Part shown: positions 16,083-25,343 of the stretch, piece by piece | Position numbering within the stretch: the first letter of the stretch is position 1 | Layout: each line of letters starts with the position of its first letter | Assembly (NCBI GenBank): GCA_947373105.1 | Contig: CANBWK010000016.1 | Span: 1 to 40,924 of the forward strand | DNA length: 40,924 bases | From: Comamonadaceae bacterium | GTDB lineage: Bacteria; Pseudomonadota; Gammaproteobacteria; Burkholderiales; Burkholderiaceae_C | Reading direction: 5' to 3' | Position numbers and translations under genes: made by a program | The notes under the pieces: model-generated | Database searches by the model: none | Seen by the model: the letters and a program-made list of their open reading frames with translations, nothing else | Told to the model about the DNA's origin: nothing

Positions 16083-18455
16083 ATGGGTGCTTCAGATTTC
16101 TCCAAACTGCCACACATCGGCGAGTCACTCCGCCGCAAAGAAGACTACCGCTTCTTGACGGGTGCAGGCAACTACACCGACGACATCAATTTGGCCAACA
16201 TGACGCACGCCGTGTTCGTGCGATCACCACACGCCCACGCCAACATCAAAAGCATCGATAAAAAGGCCGCCTTGGCGGCCCCTGGTGTGATCGCTATTCT
16301 GGACGGTCCTGATGTCGTAGACGCGAAAATCAACGGCTTGCCTTGTGGATGGTTGATTACGGACACCAGTGGCCAACCCATGAAGGAGCCGCCTCATCCG
16401 ATTCTGGCCAATGGCAAAGTGCGCTATGTGGGTGACCATGTGGCCATGGTGGTCGCTGAGACTTTGGAGCAAGCCAAAAATGCGGCTGAAATGGTGGAAG
16501 TCGAGTATGACGTGCTGCCTGCCGTGGTCGATGTGCGTGACGCCAAAGGCGGCACCGCCCTGCACACGGAAGCTCCAGACAACCATTGCTACAACTGGGC
16601 CATTGGCGACAAAGCCGCGGTGGATGCGGCCTTTGCCGGTGCAGCCCATGTCACTCAGCTCGATTTGATCAATAACCGATTGGTGCCCAATCCGATGGAG
16701 CCGCGTGTCGCCATCGGTTCATACAGCCGTGCCAGTGACGAATACACCTTGTACGTGTCCAACCAAAACCCACACGTTGAGCGCTTGCTGTTGACCGCAT
16801 TCGTGATGGGCTTGCCTGAGCACAAAGTACGGGTGATTGCGCCCGATGTGGGCGGCGGTTTTGGCGCCAAGATTTACCTTTACGCTGAAGACGTGTGTTT
16901 GACTTGGGCTTCCAAAAAGCTCAACCGCAACATCAAGTGGAATTGCGACCGCTCTGAAGCTTTCTTGAGCGATGCGCACGGCCGTGACCATTCAAGCCAC
17001 GCTCAACTCGCCTTGGACAAAGACGGCAAGTTTCTTGCACTCAAAGTCCACACCGATGCCAACCTGGGCGCGTACCTGTCGACCTTCTCAACGGCTGTGC
17101 CCACCATTTTGTATGCCACCCTGTTGGCTGGCCAATACAGTACGCCTCAGGTTTACGTGGAAGTGGATGCGTGGTTCACCAATACCGCACCCGTAGACGC
17201 CTACCGCGGCGCGGGCCGCCCCGAAGCCACCTACTTGCTCGAGCGCATTGTCAGTCGCGCCGCGTTCGAATTGGGTTTGAATCAAGACGAGATCCGTCGC
17301 CGCAATTTCATCACCCAATTTCCGTACCAAACCCCTGTGGCATTGCAGTACGACACCGGCGATTTTCATGCCTGCCTTAATCATGCGAATGAACTGGGCG
17401 ATGTGGCCGGCTTTGGAGCCCGCAAAGCCGCCAGCCAAGCCAAAGGTCTGCTGCGTGGCATTGGCTACTCCAGCTACATCGAAGCCTGTGGCCTGGCCCC
17501 GAGCAATGTGGCCGGCGCCTTGGGTGCCCGCGCAGGCTTGTTCGAGTGCGGCGAAGTGCGCGTGCACCCTACTGGCAGCGTGACGGTGTTTACCGGTTCG
17601 CACAGCCACGGCCAGGGACACGAGACCACCTTCGCACAGGTGGTTGCTGCACGTTTGGGTATACCGGTTGAAAACGTAGACATCGTCCACGGCGACACCG
17701 GTCGCGTGCCCTTCGGCATGGGCACTTACGGCTCACGCTCGATCTCAGTCGGTGGTTCTGCGATCATGCGGGCCCTGGACAAAATCGAGGCCAAGGCCAA
17801 GAAAATTGCAGCCCACCTGATGGAAGCCAGTGACACCGACATTGACTTTGCCAACGGCGAATTCAGCGTCAAAGGCACGGACAAAAAAATCCCATTTGGC
17901 CAAGTTGCCCTGACCGCCTACGTGCCGCATAACTACCCCTTGGCCACCCTGGAACCCGGATTGAACGAAACCGCGTTCTATGACCCGACCAACTTCACTT
18001 TCCCGGCAGGCACCTACATTTGCGAGGTCGAAATCGATCCGCAAACGGGTGTCACGCGCGTGGACAAGTTCACCGCGGTGGACGACTTTGGCACCATCAT
18101 CAACCCCATGATCGTTGAAGGCCAGGTGCACGGCGGTTTGGTTCAAGGCATTGGTCAGGCCCTGATGGAGCATTGCGTATACGACCGCGAAACCGGACAG
18201 CTACTGACCGGCTCTTTCATGGACTACACCATGCCCCGCGCAGATGACTTCCCTGAGTTCAAAATCGGCCACGAATGCACTCCCTGCACCACCAACCCCT
18301 TGGGCACCAAGGGCTGCGGAGAAGCCGGCGCCATTGGCTCGCCTCCTGCGGTCATCAATGCGGTGCTCGACGCTTTGTCGGCTGTGGGCGTCAAGGACTT
18401 TGACATGCCTGCTTCCCCCAACCGCGTGTGGTCGGCCATTCAAGCAGCTCAATAA
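16083..18455 (+). CDS. coxL: Molybdenum hydroxylase large subunit, form II CoxL-like
   Basis: The catalytic subunit that binds the molybdopterin cytosine dinucleotide cofactor, 790 residues. Features in order: GESLRRKEDYRFLTGAGNYTDDI at the N-terminus, DVGGGFGAKIYLYAED (near 258), the active-site loop AYRGAGRPEATYLLER (373-388), GSHSHGQGHETTFAQVV, and GCGEAGAIGSPPAV (near 742) holding the conserved catalytic Glu. The loop is AYRGAGR, not the AYXCSFR with the Cu-binding Cys of true (form I) CO dehydrogenase. The natural substrate is therefore open: CO at low efficiency, or an aldehyde or heterocycle. It is 12 bases after coxS. Confidence 0.92.
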   Translation: MGASDFSKLPHIGESLRRKEDYRFLTGAGNYTDDINLANMTHAVFVRSPHAHANIKSIDKKAALAAPGVIAILDGPDVVDAKINGLPCGWLITDTSGQPMKEPPHPILANGKVRYVGDHVAMVVAETLEQAKNAAEMVEVEYDVLPAVVDVRDAKGGTALHTEAPDNHCYNWAIGDKAAVDAAFAGAAHVTQLDLINNRLVPNPMEPRVAIGSYSRASDEYTLYVSNQNPHVERLLLTAFVMGLPEHKVRVIAPDVGGGFGAKIYLYAEDVCLTWASKKLNRNIKWNCDRSEAFLSDAHGRDHSSHAQLALDKDGKFLALKVHTDANLGAYLSTFSTAVPTILYATLLAGQYSTPQVYVEVDAWFTNTAPVDAYRGAGRPEATYLLERIVSRAAFELGLNQDEIRRRNFITQFPYQTPVALQYDTGDFHACLNHANELGDVAGFGARKAASQAKGLLRGIGYSSYIEACGLAPSNVAGALGARAGLFECGEVRVHPTGSVTVFTGSHSHGQGHETTFAQVVAARLGIPVENVDIVHGDTGRVPFGMGTYGSRSISVGGSAIMRALDKIEAKAKKIAAHLMEASDTDIDFANGEFSVKGTDKKIPFGQVALTAYVPHNYPLATLEPGLNETAFYDPTNFTFPAGTYICEVEIDPQTGVTRVDKFTAVDDFGTIINPMIVEGQVHGGLVQGIGQALMEHCVYDRETGQLLTGSFMDYTMPRADDFPEFKIGHECTPCTTNPLGTKGCGEAGAIGSPPAVINAVLDALSAVGVKDFDMPASPNRVWSAIQAAQ

Positions 18456-18478
18456 GACACCTATTCGGAGAAATTTTC

Positions 18479-19270
18479 ATGTACGCATTCAACTACGAAC
18501 GTCCCGCAACCCTGGCCGCAGCGCAGTCCTTACTGGCTGCTGGCGGCAATGCCCTGGCGGGTGGTCAGACCATGATCGCTGCCATGAAGCAGCGCCTGCA
18601 ACAACCTGAAACGGTGGTCGATTTGGGCGCCATCAGCACCTTGGCTGGCATTCGCAAAGAAGGTAACGCCATCGTGATTGGCGCCATGACGCGCCACCAG
18701 GATGTGGCCGACAATGCCGAGGTGCGCAAGCACATTCCGGCGCTGGCCGCTTTGGCCGACGGCATTGGCGACAAGCAAATCCGCACCATGGGCACCTTGG
18801 GTGGCTCGGTGGCCAACAACGACCCTGCTGCCTGCTACCCCAGCGCAGTGCTGGCTTTGGGTGCGACGGTCCACACCGATCAACGCACCATTGCGGCCGA
18901 TGACTTTTTTCAAGGCCTGTACACCACAGCCTTGAAAGCCGGTGAGTTGATCACGGCCATCAGCTTTCCGATCCCCCAAAAATCCGCCTATGCCAAGTTC
19001 CGTCAACCGGCCTCCCGCTTTGCGCTGGTGGGCGTGTTTGTGGCGCAAACCACGGGCGGTTCGCGCGTGGCTGTCACGGGCGCAGGCAATGGCGTATTCC
19101 GTCATGCCGGTCTGGAGTCTGCTTTGAACACCAGCTTCACCCCCGAAGCGGTCGCCAAAGTCGCCATCGATGCCAGCCAACTGAATGCCGACTTGCACGC
19201 GTCAGCCGCATACCGTGCTAACTTAATCTCAGTACAAACCCAACGTGCTGTCAAACAGGCAAATGGATGA
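18479..19270 (+). CDS. coxM: Molybdenum hydroxylase FAD-binding subunit (CoxM type)
   Basis: The medium subunit, 263 residues, which takes electrons from the 2Fe-2S clusters to FAD and then to the respiratory chain. FAD contacts are seen at AGGQTMIAAMKQRL (about 24-37) and TMGTLGGSVANNDPAACYPSAVLALGA (about 103-129), both standard for the family. ATG 18479 lies behind GGAGAAATTTTC; the longer open frame overlaps coxL and lacks this site. Its stop overlaps the next gene's start in ATGA, so coxD is translationally coupled. Confidence 0.92.
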   Translation: MYAFNYERPATLAAAQSLLAAGGNALAGGQTMIAAMKQRLQQPETVVDLGAISTLAGIRKEGNAIVIGAMTRHQDVADNAEVRKHIPALAALADGIGDKQIRTMGTLGGSVANNDPAACYPSAVLALGATVHTDQRTIAADDFFQGLYTTALKAGELITAISFPIPQKSAYAKFRQPASRFALVGVFVAQTTGGSRVAVTGAGNGVFRHAGLESALNTSFTPEAVAKVAIDASQLNADLHASAAYRANLISVQTQRAVKQANG

Positions 19271-20160
19271 ATGTGACGTTTGAAACGATTGATGCCTTGG
19301 CCCAAGCCCTCACGGGGGTGGGCTACCACGGCGAACGGCGGTTGATCACCGCCGTTTTTTTGGCTTTGAAATTACAGCGACCCTTGCTGCTCGAAGGCGA
19401 ACCCGGGGTGGGCAAAACAGAATTGGCCAAAGCACTGTCCAAGGTGCTTCAGCGCCCTTTGATTCGCCTGCAATGCTACGACGGCATGGAGCAGCGAGAA
19501 GCCCTTTACGAGTGGAACCACGCAGCTCAGTTGTTGCATATGCGGGCCTCTGAGCACAACGCCACAACCCAAGACATGGAGCGCGAGGTTTATCAAGAGC
19601 GCTATCTCGTCAAACGCCCGCTGCTCCAAGCCTTACAAACCCCTGCACCGGGCGCGGTATTATTGATTGACGAGGTGGACCGCGCTGACGAACCCTTTGA
19701 AGCTTTTTTGCTGGAGTATCTGGGCGAGTACCAGGTCAGCATCCCGGAGTTGGGCACCCTGACGGCCATGGCAGCGCCCATGACAATTTTGACCAGCAAC
19801 CGCACCCGCGACCTGAACGATGCCGTCAAGCGCCGCTGCCTGTACCAGTGGATGGACTACCCCGACCGCGAACGCGAGTTGGCGATTGTGCGCACGCAAG
19901 TCCCCGAAGCCAGCTTGCGCCTGAGCGAAGAAGTGACTGAGTTTGTTGCGCGTCTTCGAAGCCAACCCTTTGTCAACGCATTCCAACGCGCCCCGGGCGT
20001 GGCAGAGAGTGTGGAATGGGCCAAAGCCCTGGTCGCCCTGGACACCTTGACGCTGGACCCTGAAGTTGTGCAAGACACCGTGGGCCTATTGTTCAAACAA
20101 CGCGAAGACGTGGCGGCACTCGTGCCGCTGCTGGACGATCTGCTCAAACCTGTAGTTTAA
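19267..20160 (+). CDS. coxD: MoxR-type AAA+ ATPase (CoxD-like)
   Basis: An AAA+ chaperone of 297 residues, thought to act with the CoxE VWA protein in maturing the metal site of the hydroxylase. Walker A is GEPGVGKTELAKAL (44-57), Walker B is AVLLIDEVDRADEPFEAFLL (near 131-150), and sensor 1 is TILTSNRTRDLNDAVKRRC with the Arg finger region. The ATGA overlap with coxM and the 14-base gap to coxE place it firmly in the operon. In Afipia (Oligotropha) CoxD is needed for sulfur insertion into the Cu-Mo site; here no Cu-binding Cys is seen, so its job may be general Mo-site assembly. Confidence 0.9.
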   Translation: MNVTFETIDALAQALTGVGYHGERRLITAVFLALKLQRPLLLEGEPGVGKTELAKALSKVLQRPLIRLQCYDGMEQREALYEWNHAAQLLHMRASEHNATTQDMEREVYQERYLVKRPLLQALQTPAPGAVLLIDEVDRADEPFEAFLLEYLGEYQVSIPELGTLTAMAAPMTILTSNRTRDLNDAVKRRCLYQWMDYPDRERELAIVRTQVPEASLRLSEEVTEFVARLRSQPFVNAFQRAPGVAESVEWAKALVALDTLTLDPEVVQDTVGLLFKQREDVAALVPLLDDLLKPVV

Positions 20161-20174
20161 GAAAACGGGCTCAG

Positions 20175-21350
20175 ATGATTTTGGGTGACGCCCGCAGCGG
20201 CAAGCTGGCAGACAACATCACCGGCTTTGGGCGGGCCCTGCGCCGGGCAGGTCTGCCCATGGACGCCTCGCGCATCAGCCTGGCCATAGAGTCCGCGTCT
20301 TGGGTTGGAGTGGACCGCAAAGCGGATCTCGAAGCCGCCCTGCAAAGCGTGATGGTGAGCCGCGAACAGGATCTCGAAGTATTTGCGCAAATGTTCAGCG
20401 CCTATTTTCGCAACCCTGAGTTGACGAAGCAACTGCTCTCGCAAATGCTGCCCAAGGCTCCGGGCGAGGCCCCAGCCGTTCCGCGTAAAGCACGGGTGCA
20501 AGAAGCCTTGGCGGCCCGTAAACCACCAGGCCAGGCCGCCAAGCCCGCTGAGGACGAAGTGCAGCTCGACGCAGCCATGACGGCCAGCGACTCCCAACGC
20601 TTGCAGCAGGCCGATTTTCAGACCTTGAGCGCCAGCGAATACGTGCTGGTTGACCGACTGGCACGTCGCATTCACCTGCCCCTGCCACGCATCGAGAGCC
20701 GCCGCACACGCACAGGGGCAAGGGGCCATCGCATCGACTGGGCGCAAACCCTGCATCGCGCTGTGCGCACCGGCGGTGAGGTCCTCACGCTGTCCACCCG
20801 CGAGCGCCGCACGCAAGCCCTGCCCTTGTTGATATTGGTCGATGTATCAGGTTCTATGGAGCGCTATGCCCGTTTGCTGCTGGCCTTTTTGCACCAGGCC
20901 ACACGCACCACGCCGCGCAAGGTCTACGCTTTTGGCACCCATCTGACCGATTTGAATACCGCTTTTGCCCACGCCGACACCGACCAGATGTTGGCATTGG
21001 CCAACTTGCAAATCACCGATTTTGCGGGCGGCACCCAACTGGGCACAGCACTGACCACTTTGCGCCAACAGCATGCCCGGGATTTGGTCGGGCGGCGCAC
21101 TGTGGTGCTTTTGATCAGTGATGGTCTGGACACGGGTGATGCCAGCCAACTCGGTCAAGAATTGAAGTGGCTTGGCCGCCATTCACGCCATTTGCTTTGG
21201 CTCAACCCTTTACTTCGGTTCGAAGGTTATGCTCCCTTAGCGACCGGCGCGAGTTTGTTGCACCAGCATGCCGATGGCATGTTGGCGATACATAATCTCA
21301 ACAAACTCGAAGACTTGGCCGCCGCGATGGCCAAGCTGCTCAAAATTTGA
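20175..21350 (+). CDS. coxE: VWA domain protein (CoxE-like)
   Basis: A protein of 391 residues. An N-terminal helical region with repeated contacts (GFGRALRRAGLPMDASRISLAIE) leads to a linker rich in Ala, Pro and Lys. Then comes a von Willebrand factor A domain from about residue 215 (LLILVDVSGSMERYARLLLAF), whose DVSGS is an intact metal-ion-dependent adhesion site. Later come FAGGTQLGTALTTL and RTVVLLISDGLDTGD, the remaining MIDAS loops. It is the usual partner of the MoxR ATPase encoded just upstream; the pair is found with CO dehydrogenase-type and other oxidoreductase operons. The start codon is ATG, 14 bases after coxD. Confidence 0.88.
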   Translation: MILGDARSGKLADNITGFGRALRRAGLPMDASRISLAIESASWVGVDRKADLEAALQSVMVSREQDLEVFAQMFSAYFRNPELTKQLLSQMLPKAPGEAPAVPRKARVQEALAARKPPGQAAKPAEDEVQLDAAMTASDSQRLQQADFQTLSASEYVLVDRLARRIHLPLPRIESRRTRTGARGHRIDWAQTLHRAVRTGGEVLTLSTRERRTQALPLLILVDVSGSMERYARLLLAFLHQATRTTPRKVYAFGTHLTDLNTAFAHADTDQMLALANLQITDFAGGTQLGTALTTLRQQHARDLVGRRTVVLLISDGLDTGDASQLGQELKWLGRHSRHLLWLNPLLRFEGYAPLATGASLLHQHADGMLAIHNLNKLEDLAAAMAKLLKI

Positions 21351-21366
21351 ACTTCAGGAGATCCTC

Positions 21367-21942
21367 ATGGACATGCAAGGCCAACGCCAACTCTACGTCA
21401 CCCAGCAGCAAGCCTGGGAAGCCTTGAACAACCCGGACATGCTCAAAGCCTGTATTCCCGGTTGCGACAAGTTTGAAGCCCATGGCGAAAACATCTACAA
21501 CGTGGGTGTGGCCATCAAAATCGGCCCTGTTTCTGCCAAATTTACCGGCAAAGTGACGCTGTCCGATATCCAGCCTCCCACCTCCTATGCACTGCAATTT
21601 GAAGCACAAGGCGGTGTGGCCGGTTTTGGCAAAGGCCAATCACAGGTCACATTAACGCCCAATGCCGAAGGCTGTGAGCTCACCTACACCGTGCACTCCA
21701 CGGTGGGCGGCAAACTCGCGCAACTGGGTCAGCGGCTGATCGATGGTGCCGCCAAATCGCTGGCGGAAGATTTTTTTCGCCGATTCGACGAAGCGCTGCA
21801 AGCCCAATACCCCCGCACAGCTGCAGCCAATGAAGCCGCAGCCGACGCAAGCAGCAAGGCCACACCGAGCGCCGTCCCCGCCTGGGTTTGGGGTACTGGT
21901 GCGATTGTTGTGGCCTTGGCCGCATGGTGGCTGACCCGCTGA
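21367..21942 (+). CDS. coxG: CoxG-like SRPBCC-fold protein with C-terminal membrane anchor
   Basis: A protein of 191 residues. The N-terminal SRPBCC/CoxG domain (YVTQQQAWEALNNPDMLKACIPGC, then GVAIKIGPVSAKFTGKVTLSD) covers about residues 1-145. An Ala-rich linker is followed by a single transmembrane segment, WVWGTGAIVVALAAWWLT, at the very C-terminus. CoxG is known to tether CO dehydrogenase or its relatives to the membrane quinone pool, and the tail anchor agrees. CAGGAG upstream of ATG 21367 sets the start. It lies 16 bases after coxE and 32 before coxF. Confidence 0.9.
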   Translation: MDMQGQRQLYVTQQQAWEALNNPDMLKACIPGCDKFEAHGENIYNVGVAIKIGPVSAKFTGKVTLSDIQPPTSYALQFEAQGGVAGFGKGQSQVTLTPNAEGCELTYTVHSTVGGKLAQLGQRLIDGAAKSLAEDFFRRFDEALQAQYPRTAAANEAAADASSKATPSAVPAWVWGTGAIVVALAAWWLTR

Positions 21943-21974
21943 CAGACGGCCTCAAATCGCTTCAAACCTTCTTT

Positions 21975-23024
21975 ATGGAAAACCTCGACATCGTCGTCTT
22001 GCGCACCCTGCGCGATTGGCGTCAAGCTGGGCACCGTGCACTGCTGGCCACGGTGATTCACACCTGGGGCTCTTCGCCACGTCCGGTGGGCTCGATCATG
22101 GCCATGTGCGAGACCGGCGCTGTGGTGGGCTCAGTGTCGGGCGGCTGCATTGAAGACGATCTGATTTACCAATACACCAAAAGTGAATCGGCCAGCACTT
22201 TGCTGCAAGGACCACCGGTGCGCGTTAAATACGGCATCTCGGCCGATGAGGCGCATCGGTTTGGCCTGCCCTGCGGTGGCACGCTGGAGTTGTTGCTGGA
22301 GTTCAATCCGGATGCGCAAGCCTTGCACAACCTGATCATGCAGCTCGAGCAAGGCCAATTGATGTTGCGCACCACCGATCTGTCCACCGGCCAAGTCACT
22401 CTGAGCCCAAGTGCCGCGCCCAGTGAATTGGCCGTGAATGCCACACAACTGGTCAACGCTTTCGGGCCTGAATACCGAATGCTGCTGATCGGCGCCGGTC
22501 AAATGACCGAATACCTGGCGACCATGGCTTTGTTCAACGGCTTTGCGGTGACCGTGTGCGACCCGCGCGAAGAGTACCGGGGCGCCTGGTCCGTGGCCGG
22601 TGTCACCTTGAAGAGTGACATGCCCGACGACCTGGTGCAAGCCTTCAAGCCCGACCGCCGCAGCTGCGTGATTGCCCTGACGCATGACCCCAAACTGGAT
22701 GATTTGGCGCTGTTGGAAGCCCTCAACACCGAGGCCTTTTACATCGGCGCGATCGGCTCAAGGCGCAACAACGAAGCGCGTCATCAACGCATGATCGAGC
22801 ACTTTGAACAAACCACCGAATCTCTGGCCAGGCTGCGCGGCCCGATCGGCATTTACATCGGCAGCAAGACACCCGCTGAAATTGCAGTCAGCATCATGGC
22901 CGAGGTACTGGCGGTGAAAAACGGCATTCCCCTGCCGCGAGACATGGACGTGGCCCACGCCAAAAACGCCCAGCAACTGCCGCCCAACGACCCTGACGCG
23001 CCCAGCTGTTTTATTCAGCGATAA
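21975..23024 (+). CDS. coxF: XdhC/CoxF-family molybdenum cofactor maturation protein
   Basis: A protein of about 349 residues of the XdhC/CoxI family, which sulfurates and inserts the Mo cofactor into xanthine oxidase-family enzymes. The N-terminal domain holds HTWGSSPRPVGSIMAM and GSVSGGCIEDDL. The C-terminal Rossmann domain holds MLLIGAGQMTEYLATMALF and IGIYIGSKTPAEIAVSIMAEV. It is the last recognisable gene of the operon and ends 30 bases before convergent galE. The start at ATG 21975 lacks a clear ribosome-binding site; ATG 21924, which overlaps coxG, is an alternative. Confidence 0.87.
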   Translation: MENLDIVVLRTLRDWRQAGHRALLATVIHTWGSSPRPVGSIMAMCETGAVVGSVSGGCIEDDLIYQYTKSESASTLLQGPPVRVKYGISADEAHRFGLPCGGTLELLLEFNPDAQALHNLIMQLEQGQLMLRTTDLSTGQVTLSPSAAPSELAVNATQLVNAFGPEYRMLLIGAGQMTEYLATMALFNGFAVTVCDPREEYRGAWSVAGVTLKSDMPDDLVQAFKPDRRSCVIALTHDPKLDDLALLEALNTEAFYIGAIGSRRNNEARHQRMIEHFEQTTESLARLRGPIGIYIGSKTPAEIAVSIMAEVLAVKNGIPLPRDMDVAHAKNAQQLPPNDPDAPSCFIQR

Positions 23025-23054
23025 ATCCTGTTAGGCGGTAGCAAATTTCCCTCG

Positions 23055-24026
23055 TCAAATTCGAGTGGACTCCCATCGCCAGGCGTGGGCGATGATGGTG
23101 GCCAAGTCGGCATATTGGGGCTGCCAGCCCAGCACCTGTCGGGCCCGCGTGGCATCGGCCACCAAGCGGGCGGGATCGCCGGCTCGCCGGGGACCTTCTT
23201 GAACCGTGATCGTGCGGCCGGTGACCTGCCGAGCGGTCTCAATGACCTCTTGCACCGAAAACCCACTCCCGTTGCCCAGGTTGAAGGCATCACTGTCTCC
23301 GCCATGGCTTAAATGCTGTAGCGCCAGCCAATGCGCTTCGCACAAATCAGCAATGTGGATGTAGTCACGGATGCAGGTGCCATCGGGGGTGTCGTAGTCA
23401 CGCCCAAACACCGAAATGTGCGCGCGGCGACCTGAGGCGGTTTGCAGAACCAGGGGCACCAAATGTGTTTCAGGGTCATGGCGTTCGCCCAGTTGTCCTT
23501 CGGGATCGGCGCCAGCGGCGTTGAAATAACGCAAGCACACTGATTTCAAACCATAGGCTTTGTCGTAATCGGCCAGGGCCTGCTCGACCATCAGTTTGCT
23601 GCGGCCATAGGGGTTGATGGGTTGCTGTGGGTGCGCTTCATCAATCGGCACATACTGAGGCTCTCCGAACGTTGCAGCAGTGGAAGAAAAGATAAACCGC
23701 TTGACACCATGGGCACGCATGATCTCCAGCAACTGCAAGGTATTGACCACGTTATTTTGGTAGTACTTGGCCGGCTCTAGCACCGACTCGCCCACCTGAA
23801 TAAAAGACGCAAAATGCATCACCGCGTCAAAGCGGCCTTGCGCAAAAACCTGGTTCAACAAGGACAAGTCAGCCATGTCGCCTTGCACAAACTCACCGCA
23901 CAAAACGGCATCGCGGTGCCCAGCCGACAAATTGTCCAGCGTGGTCACATGGCAAGCCAATTGCCCCAAACGTTTGACCATGTGCGAGCCGATGTAACCC
24001 GCGCCACCAACCACCAATATATTCAT
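23055..24026 (-). CDS. galE: UDP-glucose 4-epimerase
   Basis: Interconverts UDP-glucose and UDP-galactose, supplying precursors for surface polysaccharides. The 323 residues begin with the NAD-binding loop MNILVVGGAGYIGSHMVKRL. The catalytic Ser/Thr and YxxxK motif follow (FSSTAATFGEP, YGRSKLMVEQAL). The sugar-binding stretch CLRYFNAAGADPEGQLGE and GTCIRDYIHIADLCEAHWLAL complete it. ATG 24026 has GAGG at good spacing; the ORF's four extra upstream residues are not needed. It is transcribed convergently to coxF and divergently from purT. Its role with the wza/wzz module 2 kb away is possible but not shown. Confidence 0.95.
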   Translation of the reverse strand: MNILVVGGAGYIGSHMVKRLGQLACHVTTLDNLSAGHRDAVLCGEFVQGDMADLSLLNQVFAQGRFDAVMHFASFIQVGESVLEPAKYYQNNVVNTLQLLEIMRAHGVKRFIFSSTAATFGEPQYVPIDEAHPQQPINPYGRSKLMVEQALADYDKAYGLKSVCLRYFNAAGADPEGQLGERHDPETHLVPLVLQTASGRRAHISVFGRDYDTPDGTCIRDYIHIADLCEAHWLALQHLSHGGDSDAFNLGNGSGFSVQEVIETARQVTGRTITVQEGPRRAGDPARLVADATRARQVLGWQPQYADLATIIAHAWRWESTRI

Positions 24027-24173
24027 ATTCGACCTCAAAGTGCCACTGATTGTAAAAGGCCGGGCTCAATAGACGGACACTGAAGTTTCAATCAGACCGG
24101 TCATTGGCACCCAAAATCTGCAGCAACATCGGCAACAATACACGCATTGTGTTTATTCTTTCGGTCAAAGCTC

Positions 24174-25310
24174 ATGAAAAAAATCCTCCTTCTCGGCTCC
24201 GGTGAACTCGGCAAAGAATTCGTCATCAGCGCCAAGCGTCTGGGCTGCTATGTGATTGCCTGCGACAGCTACGCCGGCGCCCCCGCCATGCAAGTGGCCG
24301 ACGAGTGCTGCGTCTTCAGCATGCTCGACGAAGCCCCGCTGCGCGCCGCCATTGCCCAATACCAGCCCGACCTGATCGTGCCTGAGATTGAAGCCATCCG
24401 CACAGAAGTGTTGCTCGACGTGGAAAAAGAAGGCTTTGAAGTCATTCCCAGCGCCCGCGCTGCCAACCTGACCATGAACCGCGACCGTATCCGTGATGTG
24501 GCTGTGGGTTTAGGCGTGCGTACCGCCCAATTCAAATACGCCGAGTCAGCCGCCGAGTTGTTAGCGCAGGCCCAAGTCATTGGCTTTCCCGTGGTGATCA
24601 AACCGGTCATGAGCTCATCGGGCAAAGGTCAAAGTGTGGCCAAGACTGCGGCCGATGTCCAAGCCAGCTGGGACTATGCCTGCGCTGGCATGCGCGGCGA
24701 CCGCCAGAAAGTCATCGTCGAGGAATTCATCAACTTCGAGTTTGAAATCACCCTGCTCACCATCCGCCAACGCAAGGGGCAAACCCTGTTTTGCGAACCC
24801 ATTGGCCATGTGCAAGAGCGCGGCGACTACCAATACAGCTGGCAGCCCCAGCCCATGAAGCTCGACTACCTGAAAGCCGCGCAAGACATGGCCGAAAAAG
24901 TCACCACCGATCTGGGCGGTGCAGGCTTGTTTGGCGTGGAGTTTTTCGTGACGAAGGACGAAGTGATCTTCAGCGAACTGAGCCCCCGCCCGCATGACAC
25001 CGGCATGGTGACCCTCATCAGCCAAAACCTGAGCGAGTTTGATCTGCACGCCCGCGCCATTCTCGGGTTACCGATTCCGCTCATTGCGTGTACAGAAGGC
25101 GCCAGCGCTGTGGTGTTGGCCACGCAAGACGGGAAAGCTCCACGCTACACCGGCGTTGACGCCGCCTTGAGTGAATCTGGGGTGGATGTGCGCATCTTCG
25201 GCAAACCCACCACTCGGCCTTATCGCCGCATGGCTGTGGCCTTGGCACAAGGCGCCAACGCATTGCAACGTGCGCGGGATGCCGCAGCCAAGATCCAAGT
25301 TCTCATCTAA
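24174..25310 (+). CDS. purT: Formate-dependent phosphoribosylglycinamide formyltransferase (PurT)
   Basis: An ATP-grasp enzyme that makes formyl-GAR from GAR, formate and ATP, the folate-independent third step of purine synthesis. The 378 residues are near the family norm of about 390. The N-terminal domain has [20 protein letters not shown]. The ATP-grasp region holds [20 protein letters not shown] and [17 protein letters not shown]. The metal and substrate end holds [32 protein letters not shown] 24174 is preferred over an in-frame ATG at 24147, which would add nine unlike residues. It faces the wzz gene tail to tail, 33 bases apart. Confidence 0.95.
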   Translation: MKKILLLGSGELGKEFVISAKRLGCYVIACDSYAGAPAMQVADECCVFSMLDEAPLRAAIAQYQPDLIVPEIEAIRTEVLLDVEKEGFEVIPSARAANLTMNRDRIRDVAVGLGVRTAQFKYAESAAELLAQAQVIGFPVVIKPVMSSSGKGQSVAKTAADVQASWDYACAGMRGDRQKVIVEEFINFEFEITLLTIRQRKGQTLFCEPIGHVQERGDYQYSWQPQPMKLDYLKAAQDMAEKVTTDLGGAGLFGVEFFVTKDEVIFSELSPRPHDTGMVTLISQNLSEFDLHARAILGLPIPLIACTEGASAVVLATQDGKAPRYTGVDAALSESGVDVRIFGKPTTRPYRRMAVALAQGANALQRARDAAAKIQVLI

Positions 25311-25343
25311 AGCCACAAAGCTTCAACGCTCTGGCGCCGCGTT

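Noticed and set aside
16083..18455. Calling the enzyme an established aerobic CO dehydrogenase
   Set aside because: The loop is AYRGAGR (form II), not AYXCSFR, so only a CODH-like hydroxylase can be supported.
23034..23042. GGCGGTAGC, matching the core of the ops element recognised by RfaH
   Set aside because: It lies just after coxF on the plus strand and leads only into antisense galE, not into any polysaccharide gene on that strand. A nine-base match is likely by chance.
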